In this document: positions 17,679 to 26,561 of the stretch, one piece after another
Position numbering within the stretch: the first letter of the stretch is position 1
Layout of the letters: every line of letters starts with the position of its first letter
Source: Pseudomonas saponiphila
Lineage (GTDB): Bacteria; Pseudomonadota; Gammaproteobacteria; Pseudomonadales; Pseudomonadaceae
NCBI RefSeq assembly: GCF_900105185.1
Contig: NZ_FNTJ01000001.1
Span: forward strand, 4,422,501-4,486,500
Direction: 5' to 3'
DNA length: 64,000 nt
The notes under the pieces: model-generated
What the model was told of the DNA's origin: nothing
The model's database searches: none
Seen by the model: only the letters and a program-made list of their open reading frames with translations
Translations under genes and position numbers: made by a program

Positions 17679-20078
17679 TCAGGGCAACTCGGCCTGAACC
17701 CGGTCGCGACCGGCCTGCTTGGCGGCGTAGACCCCGGAGTCGGCCCGCAACAGCAGGCCATCCGCGCCCTCGCCCTCGCGCCAGCTGGCAACACCGAAAC
17801 TGGCGGTGACCCTGCCCACCGGCGCGATCGGCGAACTGCGCAAGCCCTGCCACAGTTCCTCGGCCAGGACCAGCGCCTGTCGGGCGTTGGTGTCCCGACA
17901 CAGAACCATGAACTCCTCGCCCCCCAGACGGCAGAACACATCGGTGCGTCGCAGCCGCCGGCCAATGCGCTCGCACAGCCCGCGCAGCACCTGATCGCCG
18001 ACGCCGTGACCGTACTGGTCGTTGATCCGCTTGAAGTGATCGACATCCAGCATGATCACCGCCATTTCGCCCCCGCCGCGCTCCAGGCGCTGCATTTCGT
18101 TCTGCAACTGCTCCTGGAAATAGCGCCGGTTGTGAATCCCGGTCAGCGAGTCGGTGACCGACAAGGCCCGCAGTTCCTCCTCGACCCGCTTGAGATCGGA
18201 GATGTCCGAGATATAGCCGTGCCACAGAACCCCGCCGCCACTCAGGCTTTCCGGGGTCGCCGCCCCGCGCATCCAGCGCAGCCCGCGTTGCGGCAGGCAG
18301 ACTCGGTATTCCTCGCGCCAGGGACTCAACTGCTGGGCGGAAATCCGGATCGACTCGCGTACCCGCTGCACATCCTCGGGATGGATCCGCTCAAACACCG
18401 CTGCGGCATTCTCCTGCAGCACCTGCGGCTCGATCTCGTAGATCTCGCGAATGCCATCGCTGGCGTAGGTAAAGCTGGCATGGCCATCGGCATCCAGCTT
18501 GAACTGGTAGATGCCACCGGGAACATGGGCACTGAGCTTTTTCAACAACCGGTCCCTGGCCGCCAGGGCTTCATGCACCCGCTTACGCTCGGTGATGTCG
18601 ATGCAGATGGCCAGATGGCCAATCCACAGCCCCTGGTCATCCAGCACCGGAGTCGCCAGCATGTTCACTTGCAGGTGGCTGCCGTCGCGTCGCACCAGGG
18701 TCCATTCCCGGGCCTCATGCCCACCGGCCATGCCCTCTTCCACCAGCATCGCCCGGGACACCTCGATGGGCTTGCCATAGCGCTGACTGAGGCTATGGGC
18801 CCACGCTTCCAGCTCCTGAGGCAGGTGCAGGCTTTCCAGGGTCAGGTGGCCCACCGCTTCGCTGCTGCGGTAACCCAGCATCTGCTCGGCGCCAGCATTG
18901 AAGGTGCTGATGACCCCGCGCAGGTCGGTGGCGATGATCGCCACCTGGGTAGCGGCATTGAGCACGCTGCGCAACTGGCTGTGGGTTCCGCGCAGCTCCT
19001 GCTCGCGACTGCGCAACTCCCGGGTGCGCTGTTCGACCAGGGCCAAGGCCCGTTGCCGTTGACTCACCAGCACGTAGAGCAAGGCGCTGAGCAGCAGGCT
19101 GAGCAAGCTGCCGAGGATCACCAGACTGGTCAGTGAAGAATGATTGGCATGCAGGAACGCCGCGCTGGGGCGGATTTCCACTTGATAATCCCGGTCTGCC
19201 AGACGCAGCAGACGGCTGGCACCCAGGTGACTGGTGACCGGCAGGTTGTTCGATTCATACAGCACCTCATGCTGGCCCTCGGTGGACAGATCGAGAATCC
19301 GCACCGACAGGTTGTCACTGGCCGAGGCCGGCAAGCCGTCCGCCACCAGCTGCCGCAGGCTGATCACCGCCAGCACAAAACCATAGGGCCTGGCCTGGGG
19401 CGAAGGGTCATCCTGGGCGCGCCTGACCGGCGCCGCCAGCAGCACCCCGCGGGCATAGGCCGGATCCACCGCCACCAGATGCATGGGCGGCGAAACCGCC
19501 AGGCCATTGAGTACCCGGGCACGCTCCAGCGTGGCCCGACGCAGCGGCTGGGCCAGCAGGTCATACCCCAGGGGCGAGCCCAACGGGCTCTGGGTCTGGC
19601 TATAGAGCACCGGCGCGTAGTCATCCTGATCACCGGCCGGCTCCATCTGCCCCGCCGCATTGAGCTGCACGATGGCGAATCCGGGCTGCCCCTCACGGCG
19701 CACCGCCTGCTCGAAATCCGCCCGCTGGGCACGACTGACCAGCGGCGCAAAAGCATAGGCCTGAGTCCGACGCAGCAGAGGCTTGGCGTACCCCTCGAAG
19801 TCGTAGCGAGTTACATGATCGGAATTGACAAAGAAACGCCGCAAGCCGTCCAGGCGTTGCTCCTGGTCTTGAAAGCGCTCTTCGATGCGGCTGTAGCGTT
19901 CGCTGGCCAGCAACTGAAAGCGCTGGCGCAACTGCTGCTGGTTCAGGTTGTAGGTGGACCAGGCCAAGAGCCCGGTGAGAATGCTGCCCGCGAGCAACAC
20001 CAGCACCGCCACCAACCAGGCCGAAACATCTTCACTAATGAAACCCAGGATTTTCGGGCGTACCACATGCAACGGCAT
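17679..20078 (-). CDS. Membrane diguanylate cyclase with CHASE and PAS domains
   Basis: 799 residues. A transmembrane helix at about 18-45 and another at about 318-345 bracket a periplasmic CHASE-like sensor domain. Cytoplasmic PAS/PAC segments follow (VAIIATDLRGVISTFNAGAE; ICIDITERKRV). The C-terminal GGDEF domain has an intact active site GGEEF (about residue 720) and an inhibitory I-site RRTD exactly five residues before it, so cyclic di-GMP synthesis with product inhibition is expected. No EAL domain is present. The ligand of the CHASE domain is unknown. It lies convergent with dacB. Confidence 0.9.
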   Translation of the reverse strand: MPLHVVRPKILGFISEDVSAWLVAVLVLLAGSILTGLLAWSTYNLNQQQLRQRFQLLASERYSRIEERFQDQEQRLDGLRRFFVNSDHVTRYDFEGYAKPLLRRTQAYAFAPLVSRAQRADFEQAVRREGQPGFAIVQLNAAGQMEPAGDQDDYAPVLYSQTQSPLGSPLGYDLLAQPLRRATLERARVLNGLAVSPPMHLVAVDPAYARGVLLAAPVRRAQDDPSPQARPYGFVLAVISLRQLVADGLPASASDNLSVRILDLSTEGQHEVLYESNNLPVTSHLGASRLLRLADRDYQVEIRPSAAFLHANHSSLTSLVILGSLLSLLLSALLYVLVSQRQRALALVEQRTRELRSREQELRGTHSQLRSVLNAATQVAIIATDLRGVISTFNAGAEQMLGYRSSEAVGHLTLESLHLPQELEAWAHSLSQRYGKPIEVSRAMLVEEGMAGGHEAREWTLVRRDGSHLQVNMLATPVLDDQGLWIGHLAICIDITERKRVHEALAARDRLLKKLSAHVPGGIYQFKLDADGHASFTYASDGIREIYEIEPQVLQENAAAVFERIHPEDVQRVRESIRISAQQLSPWREEYRVCLPQRGLRWMRGAATPESLSGGGVLWHGYISDISDLKRVEEELRALSVTDSLTGIHNRRYFQEQLQNEMQRLERGGGEMAVIMLDVDHFKRINDQYGHGVGDQVLRGLCERIGRRLRRTDVFCRLGGEEFMVLCRDTNARQALVLAEELWQGLRSSPIAPVGRVTASFGVASWREGEGADGLLLRADSGVYAAKQAGRDRVQAELP

Positions 20079-20170
20079 AAGTAGAACTCATCACGCCAGC
20101 GAGTTTGGGTGTCATCCGGATCAAGTGAGAGTTATAGCCATTAGCCATTAATTTGACCAGCGCTAAACAG

Positions 20171-20202
20171 CCCCCTAAGCCCGAAAAATCGGGCCTTGGG
20201 GG
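20171..20202 (-). terminator. Hairpin downstream of rlmKL
   Basis: CCCCCTAAGCCCG and CGGGCCTTGGGGG pair around an AAAAAT loop with internal mismatches, 14 bases beyond the rlmKL stop. It lacks a clean T-tract, so the terminator call is moderate. Confidence 0.45.
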
Positions 20203-20215
20203 ACTTATCCGGCCA

Positions 20216-22474
20216 TCAGCGGGCGGTGACTTTCCAGGCCCGGTGAATCTTGCTGTTACGGGCAAAATCCGGGTCGATGGTTTTTGCCGTGATCTCTTCG
20301 ACCTGATAACGGGTCGCGAGGTTCTCATCCAGCTGGAACTTGCGGAAGTTGTTGGAGAAATACAGCACACCGCCCGGGGCCAGGCGCGCCATGGCCAGGT
20401 CCAGCAACTGCACCTGATCACGCTGTACGTCGAACACCCCTTCCATGCGCTTGGAATTGGAGAAGGTCGGCGGGTCGATGAAGATCAGGTCGAACTCGTC
20501 GCGGCAACTCTCCAGCCAGGCCATCACGTCGCCCTGCTCCAGGCGGTTTTTGTCGGAGAAACCGTTGAGGGAGAAGTTGCGTCGCGCCCAGTCCAGATAG
20601 GTTTTCGACAGGTCGACACTGGTGGTGCTGCGCGCCCCGCCCTTGGCCGCATGCACGCTGGCCGTGGCGGTGTAGCAGAACAGGTTGAGGAAGCGCTTGC
20701 CGGCGGCTTCTTGCTGAATCCGCATGCGCATGGGCCGATGATCGAGGAACAGCCCGGTATCCAGGTAGTCGGTCAGGTTCACCAGCAGCTTGACCCCGCC
20801 TTCGCGGACTTCGGTGAACTGGCCCTGAGCACTCTGGCGCTCGTACTGCTTGGTGCCGCTCTGACGCTCGCGACGCTTGATCACCACCCGGCTCTTGTCC
20901 ACGTTCAGCGCCTGGGGAATCGCCGCCAGGGCGTCGAACAGACGAGCCTGGGCCTTCTCCGGGTCCACCGACTTGGGCGCCGCGTACTCCTGCACGTGCA
21001 CCCAGTCCTGATACAGATCGATGGCCAGGGAGTATTCCGGCATGTCGGCATCGTAGACCCGGTAGCACTCGACGCCTTCGCGCTTGGCCCATTTGCCCAG
21101 TTGCTTGAGGTTCTTCTGCAGGCGGTTGGCGAACATCTGCCCGCCTTCGCTCAGGCGTGCCTGCTCGACCACCGGGGCCGGAGCCGGCTTGATCGGATTG
21201 CCATTCTTGTTGAACTGGCGCACTGGCGCCTCGTCCGCCGCGGCCTGGGCCTGCTCGCGTTCCACCTGGCGCTGCTCGGCGGTACGCCGCTCGCCGGTGA
21301 CGAACTGATCCGGCAGGACCTTGATCAGCAGCAGCTTGCACGGCAAGGCGCCGTTCCAGAACGAGTACTGCTTGTGGCTGCGGATGCCCATGCGCTTGCC
21401 CAGGTCCGGGGCGCCGGTGAACACCGCCGCCTCCCAGTTGAGACAGGCCTGACGCAGGCGCTCACCGAGGTTCTGGTAGAGGTACAGCAGGCTGGCTTCA
21501 TCACCCAGGCGCTCGCCGTAAGGCGGGTTGCAGATCACCAGGCCTTTCTGGTTCTGGTCCGGACGCGGCTCGAAGGTGCCGACTTCGCCCTGATAGATCT
21601 TGATCCAATCGCTCAGGCCGGCACGCTCGACGTTGTTGCGCCCCGGCTGGATCAGGCGCGGATCGGCCTCGTAGCCACGGATCCACAGCGGTGGCTTGGC
21701 CAGGCCGGCCTGGGCCCGGGCCAGCGCTTCATCATGCAGCTTGCGCCACAGCGCCGGCACATGACCAAGCCAGGCGGTGAAACCCCACTGCTCGCGCTTG
21801 AGGTTGGGCGCGATGTCGGCGGCGATCATCGCCGCTTCCACCAGGAAGGTGCCGACACCGCACATCGGGTCGGCCAGGGCGCCGCCCTGGGCGGCAATAC
21901 GTGGCCAACCGGCACGGATCAGGATCGCCGCCGCCAGGTTTTCCTTGAGTGGCGCGGCGCCTTGCTGCAAACGGTAGCCGCGCTGGTGCAGGCTATGGCC
22001 AGACAGGTCCAGGGAGAGAATGGCTTCGCCACGATCCAGGCGCAGGTGGATGCGCAGGTCCGGGTTGAGCTTGTCCACCGAAGGACGCTCGCCGGTCGGG
22101 GTGCGCAGTTTGTCGACGATGGCGTCCTTGACCTTCAAGGCGCCGAAGTGGGTGTTGTCGATCCCCGAACCATGGCCGCTGAATTCCACCGCCAGAGTGC
22201 CGTCAGCCAACATATGGTCCTGCCAGTCGACATCCAGCACGCCGTGATAGAGGTCCTCGGCATCCTTCATCGGGAAGCGCTTGAGCACCAGCAGCACCCG
22301 GTTGGCCAGGCGCGACCACAGGCACAGACGATAGGCCGTCTCCATGTCGGCCATGCCGCGCACGGCAGAAGTGTGCTCACGCGCTTGCTCAAGGCCAAGC
22401 CCGACGGCTTCCTCGATCAGCAGGCCTTCAAGGCCTTTGGGGCAGGTGAGGAAGAGTTCGTAACGATCCGACAT
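20216..22474 (-). CDS. rlmL: Bifunctional 23S rRNA methyltransferase RlmKL
   Basis: 752 residues, the full length of the fused enzyme. The N-terminal half (RlmL) has a THUMP domain and the N6-/N2-amino methyltransferase motif NPPYGERLGD, and makes m2G2445. The C-terminal half (RlmK) contains the Rossmann segment FLNLFCYTATASVHAAKGG and IFIDPPTFSNS, and makes m7G2069. It acts on the peptidyl-transferase region of 23S rRNA during 50S assembly. A 545-base gap separates it from the divergent rmf. Confidence 0.95.
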   Translation of the reverse strand: MSDRYELFLTCPKGLEGLLIEEAVGLGLEQAREHTSAVRGMADMETAYRLCLWSRLANRVLLVLKRFPMKDAEDLYHGVLDVDWQDHMLADGTLAVEFSGHGSGIDNTHFGALKVKDAIVDKLRTPTGERPSVDKLNPDLRIHLRLDRGEAILSLDLSGHSLHQRGYRLQQGAAPLKENLAAAILIRAGWPRIAAQGGALADPMCGVGTFLVEAAMIAADIAPNLKREQWGFTAWLGHVPALWRKLHDEALARAQAGLAKPPLWIRGYEADPRLIQPGRNNVERAGLSDWIKIYQGEVGTFEPRPDQNQKGLVICNPPYGERLGDEASLLYLYQNLGERLRQACLNWEAAVFTGAPDLGKRMGIRSHKQYSFWNGALPCKLLLIKVLPDQFVTGERRTAEQRQVEREQAQAAADEAPVRQFNKNGNPIKPAPAPVVEQARLSEGGQMFANRLQKNLKQLGKWAKREGVECYRVYDADMPEYSLAIDLYQDWVHVQEYAAPKSVDPEKAQARLFDALAAIPQALNVDKSRVVIKRRERQSGTKQYERQSAQGQFTEVREGGVKLLVNLTDYLDTGLFLDHRPMRMRIQQEAAGKRFLNLFCYTATASVHAAKGGARSTTSVDLSKTYLDWARRNFSLNGFSDKNRLEQGDVMAWLESCRDEFDLIFIDPPTFSNSKRMEGVFDVQRDQVQLLDLAMARLAPGGVLYFSNNFRKFQLDENLATRYQVEEITAKTIDPDFARNSKIHRAWKVTAR

Positions 22475-22887
22475 GGGAGTACCAGAGCCTTTGGCAATAA
22501 GTGAACGGGCAACGCATCGCCCGCTCGGTTTTCAATCAAGCGCTTTTCTTCAAGAGCGCTCGTGTGGCACGAATCTGTGCCGTCCCACCCCAGCAGGCAG
22601 GCTTTCTTGCAGGGCAAAAGAGCTTTGAGGCCGGGACAGATAAAAAGTCAGGGCAACAAAATGACATAAGTCGACCCTTCGTCGAATAGTAGTTGAGTGC
22701 AACCGTTCGACATTCTCACTAAAGCATTAACCTCATCATCTAGTCAGAGGCTGATCACAGCGGGCTTTGCCTGACAAACAGGATACAAAACCACCCTCGG
22801 CTTATGGCCTGGACAGCAATATCGTTACGTCCTTATGACAAAACGATCATTCACTTGCTGTGACCTATTGGTTAGAACTCAACACAG
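22475..22887. other. Intergenic region rlmKL-rmf, upstream half
   Basis: No convincing reading frame, tRNA or operator seen. It must contain both divergent promoters. The stretch 22660-22860 is A/T-richer than the flanking genes. Confidence 0.5.
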
Positions 22888-22980
22888 GTTGGCGCCGCAA
22901 TGGCGCCAACATCAAGGCTCGCCACGCCGGCAGCGAGCACCAACGGCAGAGACATTCTGCCCGACCTCAGAAGAAGGTCG
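22888..22980 (+). ncRNA. Structured leader of rmf: four successive hairpins
   Basis: Four stems follow each other with short gaps: GTTGGCGCC/GGCGCCAAC (22888-22910, 9 bp, 5-base loop), GCTCGC/GCGAGC (22917-22938), GGCAGA/TCTGCC (22945-22961, 5-base loop) and CGACCT/AGGTCG (22962-22980). They end 39 bases before the rmf ATG. No T-tract follows, so they do not look like terminators. They could be an mRNA stability or translation-control element, or part of a small RNA. Confidence 0.5.
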
Positions 22981-23019
22981 ACGGGACATAAAGCAGTCAA
23001 CAAGTGAGGGAAACACCCT

Positions 23020-23235
23020 ATGAGAAGACTAAAGCGTGATCCGTTGGAAAGAGCGTTTTTACGCGGATATCAATATGGCGTTAATGGCAAGTCCCGTGAG
23101 CTTTGCCCATTTACTCTACCGTCAGTACGCCAAGCCTGGATCAACGGCTGGCGCGAAGGACGCGGCGACAACTGGGACGGTATGACAGGCACTGCGGGCA
23201 TCCACAGACTCAACGAACTTCGCGCTGTCGGCTGA
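23020..23235 (+). CDS. rmf: Ribosome modulation factor
   Basis: 71 residues. The sequence MRRLKRDPLERAFLRGYQYG and the RQAWINGWREGRGDNWDGM segment are diagnostic of RMF, a small basic protein that dimerises 70S ribosomes into inactive 100S particles in stationary phase. A GTGAGGGAAACACCCT stretch gives a GAGGG ribosome-binding site. Single gene with a strongly structured leader. Confidence 0.95.
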   Translation: MRRLKRDPLERAFLRGYQYGVNGKSRELCPFTLPSVRQAWINGWREGRGDNWDGMTGTAGIHRLNELRAVG

Positions 23236-23318
23236 TCAGGGCACATTCCGACACCTACAACTTGAATAGATGACGACTTAACCACGCACGCCCCATCCGG
23301 GCGGCGGGCTTCGGCCCA

Positions 23319-23345
23319 GGGGTTCCTTCGAGGAGCCCTTTTTTA
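23319..23345. terminator. Terminator between convergent rmf and pyrD
   Basis: GGGTTCCT and AGGAGCCC pair around a TCG loop (one G-U pair) and are followed by six T residues on the plus strand, giving a good rmf terminator. Confidence 0.85.
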
Positions 23346-23365
23346 TGCCTGCCGTCCTTCCCCTC

Positions 23366-24385
23366 TCAGCCCATGGCCGCGATCGCGTCCACCGACTCGC
23401 GAATCAACGCCGGGCCCTTGTAGATGAAACCCGAATACAGCTGCACCAGGCTCGCGCCCGCGGCGATTTTCTCAGCCGCGTGCTTGCCCTCGGTGATGCC
23501 GCCCACGGCAATGATCGGCAAACGGCCGGCCAGTTCGGCGGCCAGCACCTTGACCGTGTGGGTGCTCTTGTCGCGCACTGGCGCGCCGGACAGACCGCCC
23601 GCCTCGTCACCGTGCTCCAGGCCTTCGACGCCTTCGCGACTCAGGGTGGTGTTGGTGGCGATCACCGCATCCATGCCGGTTTCCAGCAAGGCACGGGCCA
23701 CTTCCACGGTTTCCTCGTCGCTCATGTCCGGAGCGATCTTGATCGCCAGCGGCACCCGCTTGCCGTGGATAACCGCCAGTTCCTGCTGGCGCTGGCTCAG
23801 GGCCGACAAAAGCTGCTTGAGCGACTCGCCAAATTGCAGGCTGCGCAGGCCCGGCGTGTTGGGTGAACTGACGTTGACCGTGACATAGCTGGCATGGGCG
23901 TAGACCTTGTCCAGGCAGATCAGGTAGTCGTCCACCGCCCGCTCCACCGGAGTATCGAAGTTCTTGCCGATATTGATCCCCAGCACGCCCTTGTATGACG
24001 CGGCGGCAACCCGCGCCAGCAGGTTGTCGACCCCCAGGTTGTTGAAGCCCATGCGATTGATGATGGCTTCGGCCTGGGGCAAGCGGAAGATCCGCGGCTT
24101 GGGGTTGCCCGGTTGCGGACGCGGAGTGACGGTGCCGATCTCGACAAAACCGAAGCCCAGCTGGGCAAAGCCGTCGATGGCCGCACCATTCTTGTCCAGG
24201 CCAGCGGCCAGACCCACCGGGTTGGCAAACTCCAGGCCCATGACCTTGACCGGCAACTGGGCCGGCGCCTTGCACAGCAGGCCGTTAAGCCCCAAACGCC
24301 CGCCCGCACCGATCAGGTCCAGGGACAGATCGTGGGAGGTTTCCGGGGAGAGTTTGAACAGCAGCTGGCGGGCCAGGGTATACAT
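23366..24385 (-). CDS. pyrD: Dihydroorotate dehydrogenase (quinone), class 2
   Basis: 339 residues from ATG 24385 ([20 protein letters not shown]), the usual family start; upstream in-frame ATG codons give an unrelated extension. FMN- and substrate-binding motifs include [39 protein letters not shown] and the catalytic-serine segment [12 protein letters not shown]. The N-terminal helices mark the membrane-associated quinone-linked class. It oxidises dihydroorotate to orotate in pyrimidine synthesis. It is divergent from nasS. Confidence 0.96.
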   Translation of the reverse strand: MYTLARQLLFKLSPETSHDLSLDLIGAGGRLGLNGLLCKAPAQLPVKVMGLEFANPVGLAAGLDKNGAAIDGFAQLGFGFVEIGTVTPRPQPGNPKPRIFRLPQAEAIINRMGFNNLGVDNLLARVAAASYKGVLGINIGKNFDTPVERAVDDYLICLDKVYAHASYVTVNVSSPNTPGLRSLQFGESLKQLLSALSQRQQELAVIHGKRVPLAIKIAPDMSDEETVEVARALLETGMDAVIATNTTLSREGVEGLEHGDEAGGLSGAPVRDKSTHTVKVLAAELAGRLPIIAVGGITEGKHAAEKIAAGASLVQLYSGFIYKGPALIRESVDAIAAMG

Positions 24386-24478
24386 GGGCGGGATGAACTC
24401 GGTTGGCGGCGAAATTGGCCGCCGATTATAGCCGCGCCCGGGGCTTGCAGGCGAGGCGCAGAAGCAAATCCCCGGCAA

Positions 24479-24494
24479 TGGCATATGCCTTGCA
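24479..24494 (+). promoter_or_regulatory. Sigma-54 promoter of nasST
   Basis: TGGCATATGCCTTGCA matches the -24/-12 consensus TGGCAC-N5-TTGCW with one difference. Transcription would start near 24505, just before the leader hairpins. Nitrogen-regulated sigma-54 (NtrC) control is expected for nitrate assimilation; no NtrC site was identified. Confidence 0.75.
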
Positions 24495-24509
24495 CCCCTT
24501 TGAGCATCA

Positions 24510-24597
24510 AACCCGAGCCAATGGCGGTCCGGGTTCAAGGACAACGGCGTCGTCACCTGCGCGGGCTAGGCCCGGCCTGCGGGTACGACGCTTTTTT
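24510..24597 (+). ncRNA. Candidate NasT (ANTAR) antitermination leader of nasST
   Basis: Hairpin P1 (24510-24535) has the loop AATGGC on the stem CCCGAGCC/GGTCCGGG, extended by two A-T pairs, with one mismatch. P2 (24540-24551) has the loop AACGGC closed by GAC/GTC, only 3 bp. Both loops have A at position 1 and G at position 4, the ANTAR-target signature. The terminator starts inside P2: GCGTCGT at 24547-24553 pairs with ACGACGC at 24585-24591, with further internal pairing, then six T. P2 and the terminator are therefore mutually exclusive, 18 bases upstream of the nasS ATG. This predicts autoregulation of nasST. Confidence 0.72.
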
Positions 24598-24614
24598 ATG
24601 CAAGGTGCCCCGTC

Positions 24615-25826
24615 ATGACTGAACGCCCCAACACCCCGCTGGCCTGGGTCAATGGCAGCGATGCCCCGGAAAAGTCCGCCATCGACCTGGGCTTCATGGC
24701 CCTCACCGATTGCGCCTCGGTGGTGGTCGCCGCCACCCAGGGCTTTGCCCAGCCCTACGGACTGACCCTGAACCTCAAGCGCCAGAGCTCCTGGGCCAGC
24801 CTGCGGGACAAGCTGGTGAGCGGTGAACTGGATGCCGCCCACAGCCTGTACGGCCTGATCTACGCGGTGCACCTGGGCATCGGCGGCACCAGCCCTTGCG
24901 ACATGGCGGTGCTCATGGGCCTGAACCAGAATGGCCAGAGCATCAACCTGTCCCGCGAACTGCAGGCGCTCAAGGTGACCAGCCCTGAAGCACTCGACCG
25001 CCACGTGCACCAAAGCCGGGCGCGCCTGACCTTCGCCCAGACCTTCCCCACCGGCACCCACGCCATGTGGCTGTACTATTGGCTGGCCAGCCAGGGCATT
25101 CATCCATTGCTGGACGTCGACAGCGTGGTGGTACCGCCGCCGCAGATGGTGGCCCACCTGCAGGCCGGGCGCATCGACGGTTTCTGCGTCGGTGAACCCT
25201 GGAGCGCCAGCGCGGTGCAGCAGGACCTGGGCTTCACCCTGGCCACCAGCCAGGCGATCTGGCCCGACCACCCGGAAAAGGTCCTCGGCTGCACCCGCGC
25301 CTTCGTCGAGCAATACCCCAACACCGCCCGCGCCCTGGTGATGGCGATCCTCGAAGCCAGCCGCTTCATCGAGCAAAGTCCGGAAAACCGCCGCAGCACC
25401 GCCCAGCTGCTGAGCGCCGCCGACTACCTGAATGCCCCGTTGGCCTGCATCGAACCGCGACTGCTGGGGGACTACGCCGACGGGCTGGGCAATCGCTGGC
25501 AGGACCCTCATGCCCTGCGCTTTCACCAAAACGGCGCGGTCAACCTGCCCTACCTGTCCGACGGCATGTGGTTCATGACCCAGTTCCGCCGCTGGGGCCT
25601 GCTGCGCGAGGACCCGGACTACCTCGGCGTCGCGCGCCAGGTGCAACAACTGCAGCTGTACCGCGAAGCCGCCAGCGCGCTGGGCATCGCCGCCCGGAAC
25701 CAGGACATGCGCAGTAGCCAACTGATCGACGGCAAGGTCTGGGACGGCTCACAGCCTGCCGCCTATGCCCGCAGCTTCCGCCTGCACGCTCTCAACGACT
25801 CACCTTGCCTTGTCGCCCAGCGCTGA
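24615..25826 (+). CDS. nasS: Cytoplasmic nitrate/nitrite sensor NasS
   Basis: 403 residues, similar to NrtA/CmpA-type nitrate-binding proteins (DLGFMALTDCASVVVAATQGF; DGFCVGEPWSASAVQQDLG; PTGTHAMWLYYWLASQGI). It has no signal peptide or lipobox, unlike transport-associated homologues, which marks it as the sensor NasS. In Azotobacter, Paracoccus and Bradyrhizobium, NasS binds and inhibits NasT until nitrate or nitrite releases it. It is followed 15 bases later by nasT. Confidence 0.9.
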   Translation: MTERPNTPLAWVNGSDAPEKSAIDLGFMALTDCASVVVAATQGFAQPYGLTLNLKRQSSWASLRDKLVSGELDAAHSLYGLIYAVHLGIGGTSPCDMAVLMGLNQNGQSINLSRELQALKVTSPEALDRHVHQSRARLTFAQTFPTGTHAMWLYYWLASQGIHPLLDVDSVVVPPPQMVAHLQAGRIDGFCVGEPWSASAVQQDLGFTLATSQAIWPDHPEKVLGCTRAFVEQYPNTARALVMAILEASRFIEQSPENRRSTAQLLSAADYLNAPLACIEPRLLGDYADGLGNRWQDPHALRFHQNGAVNLPYLSDGMWFMTQFRRWGLLREDPDYLGVARQVQQLQLYREAASALGIAARNQDMRSSQLIDGKVWDGSQPAAYARSFRLHALNDSPCLVAQR

Positions 25827-25841
25827 CCGGAGCCCGCCACC

Positions 25842-26417
25842 ATGCTGCGTATCCTGCTGATCAACGACACCGCGAAGAAAGTCGGCCGGCTCAAGGCCGC
25901 ACTCAGCGAGGCCGGCTTCGAGGTGATCGACGAATCCGGCCTGACCATCGATCTGCCCGGACGCGTCGAAACGCTGCGTCCGGACGTGGTCCTGATCGAT
26001 ACCGAGTCACCCAGCCGCGACGTCATGGAGCAAGTGGTGCTGGTCAGCCGCGACCAGCCCCGGCCCATCGTGATGTTCACCGACGAACACGATCCGGGGG
26101 TCATGCGCCAGGCGATCAAGTCCGGGGTCAGTGCCTACATCGTCGAAGGCATCCAGGTCCAGCGCCTGCAACCCATCCTCGACGTGGCCATGGCGCGCTT
26201 TGAAAGCGACCAGGCCCTGCGCGCGCAGCTCCAGGCCCGGGAGCAGCAACTGGCCGAACGCAAGCGCATCGAACTGGCCAAGGGTCTGCTGATGAAAATG
26301 AAGGACTGCGACGAAGAACAGGCCTATACCCTGATGCGCCGCCAGGCCATGAGCAGACAGCAGAAACTGATCCAGGTGGCGGAACAGATCATCGCCATGC
26401 AGGAACTCCTCGGCTGA
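25842..26417 (+). CDS. nasT: ANTAR-domain antiterminator NasT
   Basis: 191 residues. The N-terminal receiver-like domain (1-120) keeps Asp53 (LIDTES), but the usual conserved lysine after the fourth strand is absent (SAYIVEGI), so ordinary phosphorelay control is doubtful. A linking helix leads to a C-terminal ANTAR domain (about 128-188: ERKRIELAKGLLMKMK, then EEQAYTLMRRQAMSRQQKL). ANTAR proteins bind tandem hexaloop hairpins in nascent RNA and prevent termination. Three such leaders occur within 6 kb (24510-24597, 26562-26648, 29962-30052), including its own. Confidence 0.93.
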   Translation: MLRILLINDTAKKVGRLKAALSEAGFEVIDESGLTIDLPGRVETLRPDVVLIDTESPSRDVMEQVVLVSRDQPRPIVMFTDEHDPGVMRQAIKSGVSAYIVEGIQVQRLQPILDVAMARFESDQALRAQLQAREQQLAERKRIELAKGLLMKMKDCDEEQAYTLMRRQAMSRQQKLIQVAEQIIAMQELLG

Positions 26418-26427
26418 GCCTCCTCCC

Positions 26428-26509
26428 GTAGGAGCCGGCTTGCCGGCGAATGGGCCGCTGAACCTTGCGCCAGTCTTGAGGGGGCCTTCGCTGGCAAGCC
26501 AGCTCCTAC
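26428..26509. repeat. REP-like inverted repeat downstream of nasT
   Basis: GTAGGAGCCGGCTTGCCGGC at 26428 pairs with GCTGGCAAGCCAGCTCCTAC ending at 26509, around about 36 bases. It is a copy of the intergenic palindrome family of this chromosome, placed between nasT and the sigma-54 promoter of the transporter gene. Confidence 0.85.
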
Positions 26510-26531
26510 AGCCTGCTCCTGCGACAGGGGT

Positions 26532-26547
26532 TGGCGCGGCTCTTGCT
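26532..26547 (+). promoter_or_regulatory. Sigma-54 promoter of the nitrate transporter operon
   Basis: TGGCGCGGCTCTTGCT matches TGGCAC-N5-TTGCW with a single difference. The predicted start near 26558 places the first leader hairpin at the very 5-prime end of the RNA. Confidence 0.75.
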
Positions 26548-26561
26548 ACCAGATCCACACC

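Noticed and set aside
20153..22504. Long open frame opposite rlmKL (783 codons)
   Set aside because: Antisense shadow in high-GC sequence; composition dominated by His/Gln/Ala/Val without domains.
26428..26509. REP-like palindrome as the ANTAR target or terminator of the transporter leader
   Set aside because: It lies upstream of the sigma-54 element, so it would not be in that transcript, and it is a copy of a dispersed repeat.
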